A stretch of DNA of 64,000 bases from Coenobita brevimanus (lineage: Eukaryota; Arthropoda; Malacostraca; Decapoda; Coenobitidae). Below, piece by piece: positions 32,793-45,769 of this stretch (the stretch's first letter is position 1; each line of letters starts with the position of its first letter). The stretch spans positions 2,365,605 to 2,429,604 of the forward strand of contig CM064667.1 of the NCBI GenBank assembly GCA_032717465.1, given 5' to 3'. The notes under the pieces are model-generated. The model saw only the letters and a program-made list of their open reading frames with translations, ran no database searches and had not been told where the DNA came from. Both the position numbers and the translations under genes were made by a program.

Positions 32793-33840
32793 TTGAGTTA
32801 TCCCCATACCCTGAAGATTGGGTCTATGAATGTGCGTGGATGTAGTACGATTGAGGCTAAAAGGGAGGAGATTGGGAGAATGTTTGTGAGAAGAAAGTTG
32901 GATGTGTTAGCTTTGAGTGAAACGAAGATGAAAGGGAAGGGTGAGTCTATGTTTGGAAGTGTGAATGGAAGAATGTCAGGTGTTGATAGAGGAAGGGCAA
33001 GAGAAGGTGTGGCCTTGTTAGTGAGTCCGGAAGTACAGCAGTGTGTGATTGAATGGAAGGAGGTGTCATCGAGACTGATATGGATGAAAGCGAAATTTGA
33101 ACGTGAGTTGTGGGTGTTTGTGAGTGCATATGGGCCTGGTAATGAAAGGGATGAAGAAGAGAGGGAGTCTTTCTGGAATTATGTTGATGAGTGTCTGCAG
33201 AGTTTTGGAGCGAATGTGAATGTGGTAATGATGGGAGATCTGAATACTAGAGTGGGAAATGAAGCTGTTGAAGGTGTAGCTGGTATGCATGGTGTGCCTG
33301 GAAGAAATGAAAATGGGGAACGAATGATAGGGACGTGTGTTGAGCGAGAGATGGTGATTGGGAATACGCTGTTTGAGAAGAAAGATATTTATAAGTATAC
33401 ATGGGTGAGACAGGAGGGTGGAAGGGTTGTTGATAGAGCTTTGATGGACTATGTGGTTGTGTCTAGGAATGTAATAGGAAGATTGTTGGATGTGAGAGTT
33501 CTGAGAGGGGAGGGTGGAGGTATGTCTGACCACTACCTGGTGGAGGGAAAGTTAAGAGTAGGTAAGAGATGGGTGAGAGCTAGGAGGGTTAGGTGTGGCA
33601 GGGAGGTTTTGAAAGTGAGTGAGTTGGATAAAAGAGAGAAAAAGATAAAGTATCAGGAGAAATTGAAAGATGAGTGGAACGCAGTGAAAGATCGGGAAAA
33701 TGGCAGTGTGGAGGAGGAATGGCAGTTGTTTAAGAGTGCTGTGGTGGGGCATGCAGAAGAGGTGTGTGGTGTGAGACGTGTGGGTGGTGGTGTAAGAAAA
33801 GGAAGTGAATGGTGGTGCGAGGAAGTAAGGCTGTGACTAA
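32793..33840 (+). pseudogene. LINE-D apurinic-type endonuclease domain
   Basis: Open for 347 codons and then frameshifted near 33828. The APE/exonuclease III-like fold is recognisable by KIGSMNVRG (N-terminal Asn motif), LDVLALSETKM (catalytic Glu), VFVSAYGP, NVVMMGDLNTRVG (GDxN), RALMDYVVVS and MSDHYLVEG (terminal SDH). It nicks the target DNA in LINE transposition. There is no in-frame ATG before SMNVRG, so the 5' end is missing or an upstream start is lost. The region after 33809 continues in a second frame (AVTKKRHAYEVWLQRKDEM) and then a third. Confidence 0.9.
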
Positions 33841-33999
33841 GAAGAGACATGCATATGAAGTGTGGCTGCAGAGGAAGGATGAGATGTCAAATGAAAGGTA
33901 TAAGATAAAGAGGAATAGGGCGAGAAGGGCTGTGCGTGATGCTAAAGTGGCAGCAGATGAGAGGTGGGGAAGGCGGCTGACAGACAATTTCAACATAAG

Positions 34000-34508
34000 A
34001 AAATGTTTTGGAAGGAGGTGAAAAGGGTGCGAAAGGGAGAGTCTGGGAAGGAAGAACGAGTAAAAGCAGAGGATGGAAGGATGTTAATTGAGATGGATGC
34101 AGTAAGGAAGAGATGGGCAGAGTATTTTGAAAGATTGTTAAATGTAGAGGAGGAAAGGGAGGCTGAGACTGTGGCAGATGGAAGGGTGTAAGGAATAAAT
34201 GGGTTGGGAGAGTTGAATGATTCTTTGATCACGAAGGAGGAAGTGGAGAAGGCAGTAAAGGAGATGAAAACAGGGAAAGCTGCAGGTATGGATGGGTGTG
34301 CTGTGGAATGCCTGAAGGGTGGTGGAGTGACTATTGTTGACTGGTTAGTAAGATTGTTGAATGTGTGCTTTGTGAAAGGTATGGTGCCAATTAACTGGGC
34401 AAGTGCTTGTGTGGTCCCGTTGTATAAAGGCAAGGGTGATAAGTATGAATGTACTAGCTTTAGGGGTATAAGTCTGTTGAGTGTTGTAGGTAAGGTTTAT
34501 GGTAGAGT
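34000..34508 (+). pseudogene. LINE-D reverse transcriptase, N-terminal part
   Basis: Frames KMFWKEVKRVRKGESGKEER to a stop at 34190, then NDSLITKEEVEKAVKEMKTG, KAAGMDGCAVECLKGGG, WASACVVPLYKGKGDKYEC and FRGISLLSVVGKVYGRV: the RT fingers up to motif 2/2a. It is cut by the Gypsy-2 LTR at 34509. Confidence 0.88.
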
Positions 34509-35063
34509 TGTCATAAAAGACTTTGTGGTTCCTTTGTGGTTGAGTTATATATATGTTAGACTTGTGGACGAGCGGTTTTTATATCTTGGAGAGGTAAAGA
34601 ATAGTATGGGACTATTTTTATTTGTCTTGGAAATATTAACAAGTCTCTCACACAGAGCAGAGTATAGAGTCCAGTCCCGCTAGCTATCTCTCTGTCTCGC
34701 TCTCTCTGTCTCTCTCTCTATCTGCCAAGCCCTTCTCCCTGCGACCTGCCTCTTGTATGGCTTGTCTCCTTCTGAGCTCTCTTTCCTAAATTCTGGTGAA
34801 ACAGGAGACGTATCACGTGTGTTCCTCGTGGATGGAAAGTTTAAGAAGCCTGTGTGTGAGTATGTGTGTATGTGTGTGTATGGTCACCAGGGCTTTGTTC
34901 CCGGGTGGTTTGCTGACAACTAACTGTATCATCTCCTTACTGGCCGCTGTTGTCAGCTTTCCTCAGTGTAATTTGCAAGCTCATTTCTTTTTCCCAGGCT
35001 CACATAGGGCTGTCTATCTATCTATTTATCTATCTATCTATTATGATTTGTAACTACAATACA
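34509..35063 (+). repeat. Gypsy-2 5' LTR
   Basis: 555 bp, TGTCATAAAAG...CTACAATACA. It contains a 'ttatatatatgtt' TATA-like stretch (34545), two C/T-rich zones and a TATC run near the end (35010-35041). The TG microsatellite 'tatgtgtgtatgtgtgtgta' (34858-34880) is 10 bp longer than in the other LTR. Confidence 0.9.
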
Positions 35064-35169
35064 TTGCTCGGTCACGCAAAAATGGCGTACCATCGACAGT
35101 TAATATTCCTAACATATTAATACACATTATATATACATTATAATGAACTTAATTTATTTTTTTAGATAC

Positions 35170-37735
35170 AGGCTCTCCAGTGAACTTAATAAAACATGAA
35201 GAACTAAATAGAATTCTTAAAAATGAAAAGAAAGTAACTTTTCTGGATGAAGCTGATTTAGATTTATACACAGTAGATGGACAAGAGATTACAGTGAAGG
35301 GTATGATAAGATTAAATCTCAGTTTCACAGAAACTACAAGACCATTCTCTGCATTTTTCTATATCGTTGAAAACTTAGCAAATAAAGCTCATATGTTACT
35401 GGGCTTAAGATCCATGAGAGCTGAGAACATAACTATACTCCCACAAATGAATGGAATAGACTTTGATAATGAATTCATAGAGGAAATAACTTCAGAGCCC
35501 TCACCGATTGGTAGAAGAGAGCCAAAAAGAATTGGTAATATTAAAGGCTTAAACAAACATACACAAACAGATGAGTGTATAGATCCACTCGCACCACCAA
35601 CCCCATCCTCCAGAATTAGTGACCCAGATAACAGTACTGATTTATCAATTTTTCCAGTCCATCTCACTAATGATTTAGTTATACCACCTAATTCATACAT
35701 GAAGGTTACCATAAAGAGCAAATTACGGAATAGTACTGTTCTTGTCTTAGAAGAATTATGTAAAGGGATTGTCAGTAGAAAACGCATTATGTCATACGAA
35801 CGACGAAGGGCAAACTCAGATATTCATAATTAATCACATGAATGGGGAAGTTCAGTTGAAAAAGGGAACTTGCATAGTTAATATTGAAAAATGTCCCGCC
35901 CCTGTGAAGGAAATAGTTATAGCTGGAGTAACAAGTGAGATAAACTCTACGGATAGAGAAAGAATAAAAGAGAATTTAATTCACTCAGGTGAATTTGATG
36001 AAGAAAATGATTTGTTAACCCTGCTGGAAACACACAGGGACACCGTAGCATTGCCCGGAGAACAATTAGGGTGTACTAACTTCATTAATCACATGATTAA
36101 TGTGCACCCAGAAACACCACCAATTTTCGTACCAGCTTACCGCATACCACACTCCCAACGTACACTTGCAAATCAGTATGTCGATGAAATGTTAAAACTT
36201 GGAATTATTGAGCCTTGTCTCCCCGTGGAATGCCCCCCTATTCTTCGTGCCCAAACGAAATGGAGAAATGCGTGCGGTAGTAGATTACCGTAAACTAAAT
36301 AATCACACAATCCCAGACAGATTTCCCATGCCATTGCTAAGCAATGTTCTACAGAATATTGGTCCTGAGAATAATATATTCTCGACCATCGATCTCCTAA
36401 ACGGCTACTATCAGATTCCAGTATCTAAGGAGTCACATAAATACACTGCCTTTTCAACAAACAGAGGCCATTATCAATATACAAGAATGCCAATGGGACT
36501 GAGGACAGCCCCAGGCACATTCCAGCGTCTTATGAATTACGTATTGTCCGGAATTTTAGGACAAGGAATATTTGTTTATCTTGACGATATTATAATCGCA
36601 ACGAAGAATATTAAGGATCATCTCAGGAAATTAGACTTACTCTTACAAAAGCTTAGTGATGCTGGATTAAAGATTAAACTTTCTAAATGCAAATTTTGCT
36701 TTAAGGAAATAAATTTCTTAGGCCACAAATTAAGTTCTGATGGTATTCACACCACTGATGACAAAATACAGGCAGTGAGAGATTTTCCTGAACCCACTAC
36801 GACTGACGAAGTTAGACAATTTTTAGGTCTGGCTGGGTACTATAGGTCATTCGTACCACAGTTCTCTCATATAGCCTTTCCTCTGTTCCAACTACTCAAA
36901 AAAGATGCTGTATTCCAATGGGAAGAAGAACAAAAAAGGGCATTTAACAATCTAAAAATTAAACTAACAAATGCACCTTGTTTAGCATATCCGGATTACA
37001 CAAAATCATTTCTTATTTGTACAGACGCAGTTAAAGGATTAGGGGCTGTACTGTTGCAGGAAGATAAAAGAGGAGAGAATCAACCAATTGCATTTGCCAG
37101 CAGACAAACAAGAGGTGCGGAGAAAAATTATTGCACTACAGACTTAGAGGCACTTGCAGTGGTTTTTGCATTACAAAAGTTTCGAGATTTGGTATATGGT
37201 TACGAAATCCACTTATTCACCGACCATAAACCACTGGTGGGTATGTTTAAAGAAAAACTCCTTTCTGGGAGGAGAGCAAGATGGAAATGTACAGTTGAAA
37301 ACTACAATGTACAAATTCATTATATACAAGGTAAAATGAACATAGTAGCTGACGCATTATCTAGGAACCCGAACACAATTCAGGTCGCGGCGTTAGATCT
37401 CAAAGGAAATATCCCAAACCACGAGGATATCGCAAAGGCACAAAGACTTGACCCAATATGGTCTAAAGTAATATACAAGTTAGAAAGTGGAGATGACATA
37501 CAATTACCCAAACTGCATGTCCCACTTGAACAATTCACAGTGGTCAATAATACATTATACAAAATTAACTCTAAACAACCAAAACGCCAAAGAAATACTA
37601 ACCAGTTGGTAGTACCTAATGACATGATACCCCAAGTATTACGATTGATACACGACAGCCCACATGCAGGACATCCTGGAAAGGATAAGACATTCAACCA
37701 AGCCCAGCTATTATATTAATGGCCTTCATTACGAA
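35170..37735 (+). pseudogene. Gypsy-2 pol: protease, reverse transcriptase, RNase H, integrase start
   Basis: Protease starts at DTGSPVNLIKHEEL (35168) directly after 'tttatttttttag'. The frame changes near 35775 and again near 36225, so the polyprotein is in three frames. RT: VPKRNGEMRAVVDYRKLNN, STIDLLNGYYQIPV, RMPMGLRTAPGTFQRLMN, FVYLDDIIIA (catalytic YLDD intact), FLGHKLSSDGI. RNase H: FLICTDAVKGLGAVL, TTDLEALAVVFALQKFR, LFTDHKPL, NIVADALSRNP. Integrase: only LIHDSPHAGHPGKDKT of the HHCC motif, then a stop. It is inactive because of frameshifts and the missing integrase and gag. Confidence 0.93.
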
Positions 37736-37748
37736 AAGATATAAACAA

Positions 37749-38291
37749 TCATAAAAGACTTTGTGGTTCCTTTGTGGTTGAGTTATATATATATTAGACT
37801 TGTGGACGAGCGGTTTTTATATCTTGGAGAGGTAAAGAATAGTATGGGACTATTTTTATTTGTCTTGGAAATATTAACAAGTCTCTCACACAGAGCAGAG
37901 TATAGAGTCCAGTCCCGCTAGCTATCTCTCTGTCTCGCTCTCTCTGTCTCTCTCTCTATCTGCCAAGCCCTTCTCCCTGCGACCTGCCTCTTGTATGGCT
38001 TGTCTCCTTCTGAGCTCTCTTTCCTAAATTCTGGTGAAACAGGAGACGTATCACGTGTGTTCCTCGTGGATGGAAAGTTTAAGAAGCCTGTGTGTGAGTA
38101 TGTGTGTATGGTCACCAGGGCTTTGTTCCGGGGTGGTTTGCTGACAACTAACTGTATCATCTTCTTACTGGCTGCTGTCGTCAGCTTTCCTCAGTGTAAT
38201 TTGCAAGTTCATTTCCTTTTCCCAGGCTCACATAGGGCTGTCTATCTATCTATTTATCTATCTATCTATTATGATTTGTAACTACAATACA
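37749..38291 (+). repeat. Gypsy-2 3' LTR (first two bases lost)
   Basis: 543 bp, a direct repeat of 34509-35063 starting at the third base. The left neighbour is integrase sequence ('gatataaacaa'), so an internal deletion fused integrase to the LTR. No polypurine tract remains. Confidence 0.9.
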
Positions 38292-38476
38292 GAGAGTTAA
38301 TTATGAGAGTTAGAGAGGGTACAGAGGGAGTGATTGGTGATGAGCAGTGTGGCTTTAGGAGAGGGAGGGGATGCGTTGATCAGGTGTTTGCTGTGAGACA
38401 AGTGTGTGAAAAGTATTTGGCGAAAGGCAAGGATGTGTTTTGGGCATGCATGGATTTAGAGAAAGCATATGATAGA
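38292..38476 (+). pseudogene. LINE-D RT middle piece
   Basis: Reads MRVREGTEGVIGDEQCGFRR, GRGCVDQVFAVRQVCEKYLA and VFWACMDLEKAYDR: RT motif 3/4 region ending at the catalytic-Asp block DLEKAYDR, where LINE-A was inserted. Confidence 0.9.
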
Positions 38477-40300
38477 TTAGTAAGAGAGAGTAAGAAGAGA
38501 GTGGATGAGGAATTTGGAAGGAATTTGAGTGTAAAGTGGAGGGACTGTAAGAAAATGTTCTGGAAAGAGGTGAAAAGAGTAAGACAGGGTGGAAGTGATG
38601 TTAGCAGGGGAGTGAAAGATAAAAATGGTAGATTACTAGTGGAGAAGGGAGAAAAAGTGAGCAGATGGAGAGAACACTTTGAGGAATTGCTGAACATAGA
38701 GGATGGAAGTAATACGAGTATAAGTGGCTGGGGAATGGCTGGGAGAAGGAGGGAGGTGAGAAGACAGGAAGAAATCAGTAGGATAGAAGTTGTGGAAGCA
38801 ATGAAGAATGGTAAATTGGGGAAAGCCCCAGGAATTGATGGAGTGTGTGGTGAAATGCTGAAGCATGGGGGAGAGATAGTAGTAGAATGGATGTCGAAGA
38901 TGTACAGATTGGCCTGGGAGGAAGGTAGGGTCCCGGAGGATTGCAAGTCAGGTATAATTATTCCCTTGTACAAAGGAAAAGGGGAAAAAGAAGTGTGTGG
39001 TAATCATAGGGGCATTTGTCTTCTTAGTATAATAGGAAAAGTGTATGGTAGGATACTTATTGACAGAGTTAGAGAAAGAACAGAGAAATTAGTGGGAGAA
39101 GAACAGGGAGGCTTTAGGAAGGGAAGAGGTTGTGTAAATCAGATATTCATTCTTAGATCTTTAGTGGAAAAGTTTCTAGAGAAGGGAAAGAAGTTGTATG
39201 TGGCTTTCATGGATTTGGAGAAAGCATATGACAGGGTGGATAGACAAGGATTGTGGAAAGTGTTAAGAATATATGGAGTAGATGGGAAGTTGTTGAATGC
39301 TGTGAAGAGTATGTACGATGGTGCGAAGGCTGCAGTGGGCGTGGGTAGTGAACTAAGTGAATTTTTCTCTTTGAAAGTTGGGTTGAAACAGGGATGTCAT
39401 GTCTCCATGGTTGTTCAATCTGTACATGGATGGGGTAATAAAAGAGGTATAAGGTAGGGTAGTGGATGTTGGAGTGGCCCTGGTGAGAGAGGATAGTGTT
39501 TGGAACTCCCTGTACTGTTGTTTGCAGATGATACTGTGTTGTTGAGTGAAGACGAAGGGGAGCTGCAAGGCTTGGTGGATGAGTTTGGGAGAGTGTGTAA
39601 GAAACGGAATCTAAAGGTGAATGTAGGGAAGAGTAAAGTGATGGTCTTTGAGAAAGGTGAAGTCAGTGAATGTACAGCGAGGTTGGATGGTGAGGAATTG
39701 GAAAATGTGAGTACGTTTAAGTACTTGGGTAGTGTGATGAGTAAGGATGGAGGTTTAGAGGGTGAAGTGCTTGAAAGGGTACAGCAGTGAAGAAAGGTTG
39801 CTGGTTCTTTGAAAGCAGTGAAAAGAAACAGGGAAGTGAGCGTGGAAGTGAAAAAGTTACTACATGACAGTATTGTGATACCAACTCTTACGTCCGGAAG
39901 TGAAGCTTGGACGTTGTTGGAAGGACACAAGTCAAGAGTGAGAGCAGTGGAAATGAGTTATTTAAGAGGAGCCTGTGGAGTCACATGGAGAGACAGGCTG
40001 ACGAATAAGGATATAAAGGAGCGTTGTGGTGTGGATGTGGATGTGATAGGAAGCGTTATGAGGAACACACTGAGGTGGTTTGGCCATGTGGAGAGGATGG
40101 AGGGTGAAAGACTGACGAAGAGAGTGTATGTGAGTGAGGTAGAGGGGGGAAGAGGGAGGGTAAGGCCGAGGATGAGATGGAGGGATGGGGTGGAGAGGTA
40201 TATAAGAGAGGGGGGTGTGAGTTGGGAGCAGGGCAGTGAAATGGCGGGGGACAGGGCGACTTGGAGGCGATTTGTTTGTGGCCACCCCAAACGGGATTGA
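38477..40300 (+). pseudogene. LINE-A reverse transcriptase and C-terminal region
   Basis: The first frame to 39457 reads DCKKMFWKEVKRVRQGGSD, KLGKAPGIDGVCGEMLKHGG, IIIPLYKGKGEKEVCGNHRG, CLLSIIGKVYGRILIDRVRE, EEQGGFRKGRGCVNQIF, VAFMDLEKAYDRVDRQGLW and LKQGC. A 2-bp loss after QGC (near 39393) shifts the frame (LFNLYMDGVIKEV follows in another one). Then LLFADDTVLLSEDEGEL (FADD box), LKVNVGKSKVMVFEKGE, FKYLGSVMSKDGG, a TGA at 39788, and SEAWTLLEGHKSRVRAVEMS, LRWFGHVERMEGERLTKRVY and GRVRPRMRWRDGVERYIREG, to TGA near 40300. The C-terminal codons run almost to the tail. Confidence 0.9.
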
Positions 40301-40331
40301 GGCGTCTGGCAATAGATAGATAGATAGATAG
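38477..40331 (+). mobile_element. LINE-A, 5'-truncated copy with GATA tail, 9-bp target duplication
   Basis: Inserted in LINE-D. TATGATAGA is found at 38468-38476 and at 40332-40340, the duplication expected of target-primed reverse transcription. The 5' end is truncated upstream of RT and the 3' end is 'ggcgtctggcaatag' plus (ATAG)n (40303-40331). LINE-D resumes at 40341 without loss. This is the reference copy for the LINE-A fragments elsewhere in the window. Confidence 0.92.
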
Positions 40332-40340
40332 TATGATAGA

Positions 40341-41399
40341 ATTGATAGGGAGGCTTTGTGGACTGTTTTAAGATTGTATGGACTTGATGGTAGGTTACTA
40401 AAAGGGGTGAAAAGTTTTTATGTAAACAGTAGAGCGTGTGTAAGAGTGGGAAATGCTGTGAGAGACTGGTTTCCCGTGAGAGTGGGGCTGCGGCAGGGAT
40501 GTGTGATGTAGCCTTGGTTGTTTGATATTTACATGGATGGTGTTGTAAGGGAGGTGAATGCAAGAGTTTTAGGTGGAGGTCTGAGTCTGGTGAATGTTGA
40601 TGGTAGAGAGTGGAATCTGAAGCAGCTGCTGTTTGCAGATGATACTGCACTGGTGGCTGATTCAGAGGAGAGATTGAGACAGTTGGTAGAGGAGTTTGGA
40701 AGGGTGTGTGAAAGGAGGAAATTGAAAGTAAATGAGAATAAGAGTAAAGTGATGAAGTGTACGAGGTTGGTAGATGGTAGGGGGATGAATATAGTTTTGA
40801 ATGGCGAGTTGCTTGAGGAGGTAGAGTGTTTTAAATATCTAGGGTCATATGTTGCTGTGGATGGAAGAATAGATGCAGAAGTGAAGTTTAGAATAAATGA
40901 AGTAGGAAAGGTGCTGGGAGGAATGAAAACAGTGTTTAGATGTTGTTTGCTTAGAATGGATGTAAAGAGAAGGTTGTATGAGGGTGTTGTGGTACCGACT
41001 GCATTATATTGGGCTGAAACATGGAATATGGGTGTAGCAGAGAGGAAAAGTTTGAATGTAATGGGGATGAGGTGTCTGAGGAGTATGTGTGGAGTGACGC
41101 GTATGGATCGAGTGCAAAATGATGAAATGCGAAGGAGAACTGGAGTTGTTCGGGAAATGGCTGGTAGAGTTGAGCAGAGGGTGTTGCGATGGTTTGGGCA
41201 TATGGAGAGAATGGATAATGAGCGATTGGTGAAAAAGATAACTAGATCTGATGTGAGAGGTGTAAAGCTGAGAGGAAGACCACGAACAGGATGGATGGAC
41301 AGTGTGAAGAGAGCGCTGGATGCGAGAGGGATGTCTGTTGAGCAAGGAAGAGTGGCTGTGCGTGACAGAAATAAATGGAGAAAAATTGTGAATGAATAA
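40341..41399 (+). pseudogene. LINE-D RT palm to C-terminus
   Basis: IDREALWTVLRLYGLDGRLL, VRVGLRQGCVM-stop-PWLFDIYMDGVVREV (TAG at about 40507 in the S-P-W-L-F motif), then open from 40518 to TAA at 41397: LKQLLFADDTALVADSEERL (FADD), LKVNENKSKVMKCTRLVDG, CFKYLGSYVAVDGRIDAEV, VVPTALYWAETWNMG, RVLRWFGHMERMDNERLVKK, LRGRPRTGWMDSVKRALDAR and ending DRNKWRKIVNE. This C-terminal block is the longest intact LINE frame in the window (293 codons). Confidence 0.9.
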
Positions 41400-41726
41400 G
41401 TGATGACGCAGCCCTGAGGGGATATTCTCCCACATTTGGTCTGATCAACTAGTCAGGTCAGGTGCGGGTAAGGGGATGGGTCTGTTTTGATGTGGCAGGG
41501 GTAAACCAGCTTTGCTGTCAGGCCCTGCTGCGGATGTCACTGATTGTGCGGTGTGGTGCGGTGAGGATCTGTCCCTTCTCCCCTTTGGGGCTAAGATGCG
41601 AATGAATGTGTTTGAATGGATGAGTAAATGGCGAGTGTGTCGTCCTGTCTCGGCTACCTACCTTTCCTTGGGAGAAGCAGCCTAGGTATATAGATATATA
41701 GATTATTATTATGTCAGGAAAGGAGG

Positions 41727-41990
41727 TTGTGCATTTGTAACTCTTATTTCAAACACAAAGATGCACATAAATATACCTGGTATAGAGGGAACAGGGATCA
41801 TGTTCAAAGAAGCCTGATTGATTACGTGCTCATAGAGAGGTCGATGATGGGAATGGTTGCTGATAGAAGGTCCGTGAAAGGACGATGTGGAGGTCTGTCA
41901 GATCACATGGTTGTGGTATGGAAGATCAAGCTGAGAGGAGTGAGGTGGACCAGGAGAGAGAAGCAGTCAGGGAGAAAGACTGAAATTTGA
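41727..41990 (+). pseudogene. LINE-B endonuclease C-terminal end
   Basis: HKDAHKYTWYRGNRDHVQRS, LIDYVLIERSMMG and GGLSDHMVVVWKIKLRG: the DYVLI and SDH motifs at the end of an APE-type endonuclease. The frame ends at 41990; the linker beyond (to about 42345) is interrupted. Confidence 0.85.
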
Positions 41991-42348
41991 GAAGCTGAGG
42001 ATCAAAGAAATGGCAGATGAATACAGGATTAAAGTAGGGGAGGAGTTAGAATCAGTAAATTGGAATGAAATGGATGTGGACAGCCTGTGGAATGCATATA
42101 GGGATTGCTTAGTTAGAAATGCTAAGTGGTGTGTGTTGTGGCAAGAGTAATAAGAAAGAAGAAAGGTACGGCATGATAGGATGAGGAGGTGAAGAGAGCA
42201 GTGAAGGAAAAGAGAAAGAAGTGGCTAGAGTGGTTACAGGACAGGGGTTCAACTGAAACAAGAACTGAATATACTGAGAGCAAGAAGCACGTAAAGAGAC
42301 CAGTGAAGAGGAAAATGAAGAAGGTAAATGATGATCTAGGAAAAAAAA

Positions 42349-44070
<1,722 letters not shown>

Positions 44071-44452
44071 GGTAAGCCAAGGAGAAGGTGGAGAGATATG
44101 GTGGATGAGTGTAGGAAGAAGAGAGGTTTGGAAATCGATGAGACTACCTGACAAGAGATCGACCTGGCTGGATGAATATTGTCAGGAGAAGCACATGATC
44201 AGGGATTTGGCACTCATTTTTAACGTGGCAGTGTCTGGATTGACTCTATCGGATACGTTTATGTGAAGCTACAGAACCTGGTGAATGTTTTTGGCGTATC
44301 AGATAGAGGCAGGATCCCGGGGGCTTGAATGATGAGTGAAAGGAATTGTGGCCCATTGGATTGGGCAAATTTGGGCTGTCTGGACATTGCTACTCCTCAC
44401 CCTGCCCTAGGGTGGGAAAGGAGGTCCGGATTATGATGACGATGATGATGTG

Positions 44453-44537
44453 TTACCAGTACTACTAAACCAGTGCTATTACTAACATTATGTTTAACAC
44501 CAGTACCCTGCTGACACCAACAGTACTCTGTTATTAC
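44453..44537. other. Short spacer with TSD of the hAT element
   Basis: ACC/ATT-rich DNA related to the 46-bp array beyond the hAT element (45770-46420). It ends with GTTATTAC (44530-44537), the left target-site duplicate. Confidence 0.7.
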
Positions 44538-44961
44538 CAGTGGTGGGCAGCGCAAACTAAGAAGGATCTTGCGCAAGCACAAAGCGCAATCCACAGTTCA
44601 CTACCTTGCGCACGCGCGAATGTGCAATCTGACAAATATTTAGTTTGCGCAATGTCGCAAAGTGCAAGCACAAACCATTTGAATATATTTGTGGGAATTA
44701 CTGTAAAATATATATTGGTATAATTAAATAACTTACTAAAGTAGCAACCTGCCCACCACCCGCGGTGATTGAATTGGCAAAGATCACGTGATTACTGTAT
44801 CATCAACTCTCTCTCTCTCTCTCTCTCCGACAGAGGAGGGACGGAATGGAGAGTAAGAGAGAGAGGAGGGAGGGAATGGAGAATAAGAGAGAGAAGAGGG
44901 ACGAAGTTTATGCCTTATCTCCTCACTCAAAGGGACGCTTCTTTGCCATTCCCGTATTTAA

Positions 44962-45017
<56 letters not shown>

Positions 45018-45713
45018 AATAATGCTCTTTATCTCTCTCTCTCTCTTGTCTTGTCAAGACATTTTATTTAATAATTCAATATAGATATACAATAACATAT
45101 GTAATTAGTTACAAAAAATAAAAAATCATGAAAACAGAGTATTTAAATCAAATATCCACAGCCTAATAAATTATTAGGCTGTGGATATTTGATTTAAATA
45201 ATATGTTTTAATGGTTTTTATAAGGAATTGCATATGCTAATCTTAATAAATAATGTATTTTTATTATTATTTACTAATAATAATAATTCAAAAAATATAA
45301 AAAATACATTATCTGTTGAAGCATATTAAGAAATGCTACTACCCCCTTCCCTCCCTCCTCCCCCACCAGGCACCAAGCTACCCTCGCGACCCGCCCCAGC
45401 CTCCCCCATCCCTTGTCCAGCCCTGCGGGAAGCTCCCACCACGTGTCCCCTGGAAGACCACGTGTCCCTTGGATTGCGCAGCGCGCAATCCGCAGTGCGC
45501 AATCCACAGGGCAGGTGCGCAAGGCAGGTGCACAAGCACAAATTTAGTTGTACAAGCGCAACTGAGTTTGCGCTTGCGTACCTGCCTTTTCATGTGCGCA
45601 GGCGCAAAATTGCGCATGGTCCAGTGCGGTACGCAATGCGCAAACGATATCACCGGAGCACAAGGGTATGCAATTGCACTTTGCGCAAGTGTTTGCCCAC
45701 CTGCCCAGCACTG
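44538..45713. mobile_element. Non-autonomous hAT element with GCGCAA subterminal motifs
   Basis: Ends CAGTGGTGGGCAG...CTGCCCAGCACTG form terminal inverted repeats, flanked by a perfect 8-bp duplication GTTATTAC (44530-44537 and 45714-45721): a hAT signature. Within about 200 bp of each end the hexamer GCGCAA/TTGCGC is repeated many times (e.g. 44552, 44571, 44586, 44603; 45475-45690), as expected for transposase-binding subterminal repeats. The middle holds (CT)n tracts and a near-perfect palindrome. There is no transposase frame. It sits downstream of exon B2 of the modular gene. Confidence 0.88.
45141..45199. repeat. 59-bp near-perfect palindrome inside the hAT element
   Basis: Arms 45141-45169 and 45171-45199 are exact reverse complements (29 bp) around a single A. 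The core is 'ccacagcctaataa' / 'ttattaggctgtgg'. It can extrude as a hairpin; no stem-loop RNA family is recognised. Confidence 0.9.
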
Positions 45714-45769
45714 GTTATTACCACGTCCTTATTTATAGCAACAGAACTCGCTTAACACCGGTGTTATTA

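Larger units (their letters stand above)
34509..38291 (+). mobile_element. Gypsy-2 LTR retrotransposon, gag- and IN-deleted
   Basis: A Gypsy element inserted in the RT gene of LINE-D. LTRs are at 34509-35063 and 37749-38291. Between them are only protease, RT, RNase H and the very start of integrase, in the standard Gypsy order. Gag is missing (about 100 bp between LTR and protease), and the integrase breaks off at LLY-stop-WPSLRKDINN directly into the LTR, two bases inside its expected start. 'AGAGT' stands left of the element and within two bases of its right end, consistent with a short target duplication. The LTRs differ by about eight substitutions and one 10-bp TG indel. Confidence 0.9.
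32766..41705 (+). mobile_element. LINE-D, host of a nested transposon stack
   Basis: An APE-type non-LTR element on the + strand in three pieces: 32766-34508 (endonuclease and start of RT), 38292-38476 (RT middle) and 40341-41399 (RT palm to C-terminus), then 3' UTR to about 41705. The first gap is Gypsy-2, the second is LINE-A. The pieces join in register: ...GKVYGRV | RVREGTEGVIGDEQCGF...DLEKAYDR | IDREALWTVLRLYG.... Several frameshifts and stops make it inactive. Confidence 0.9.
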
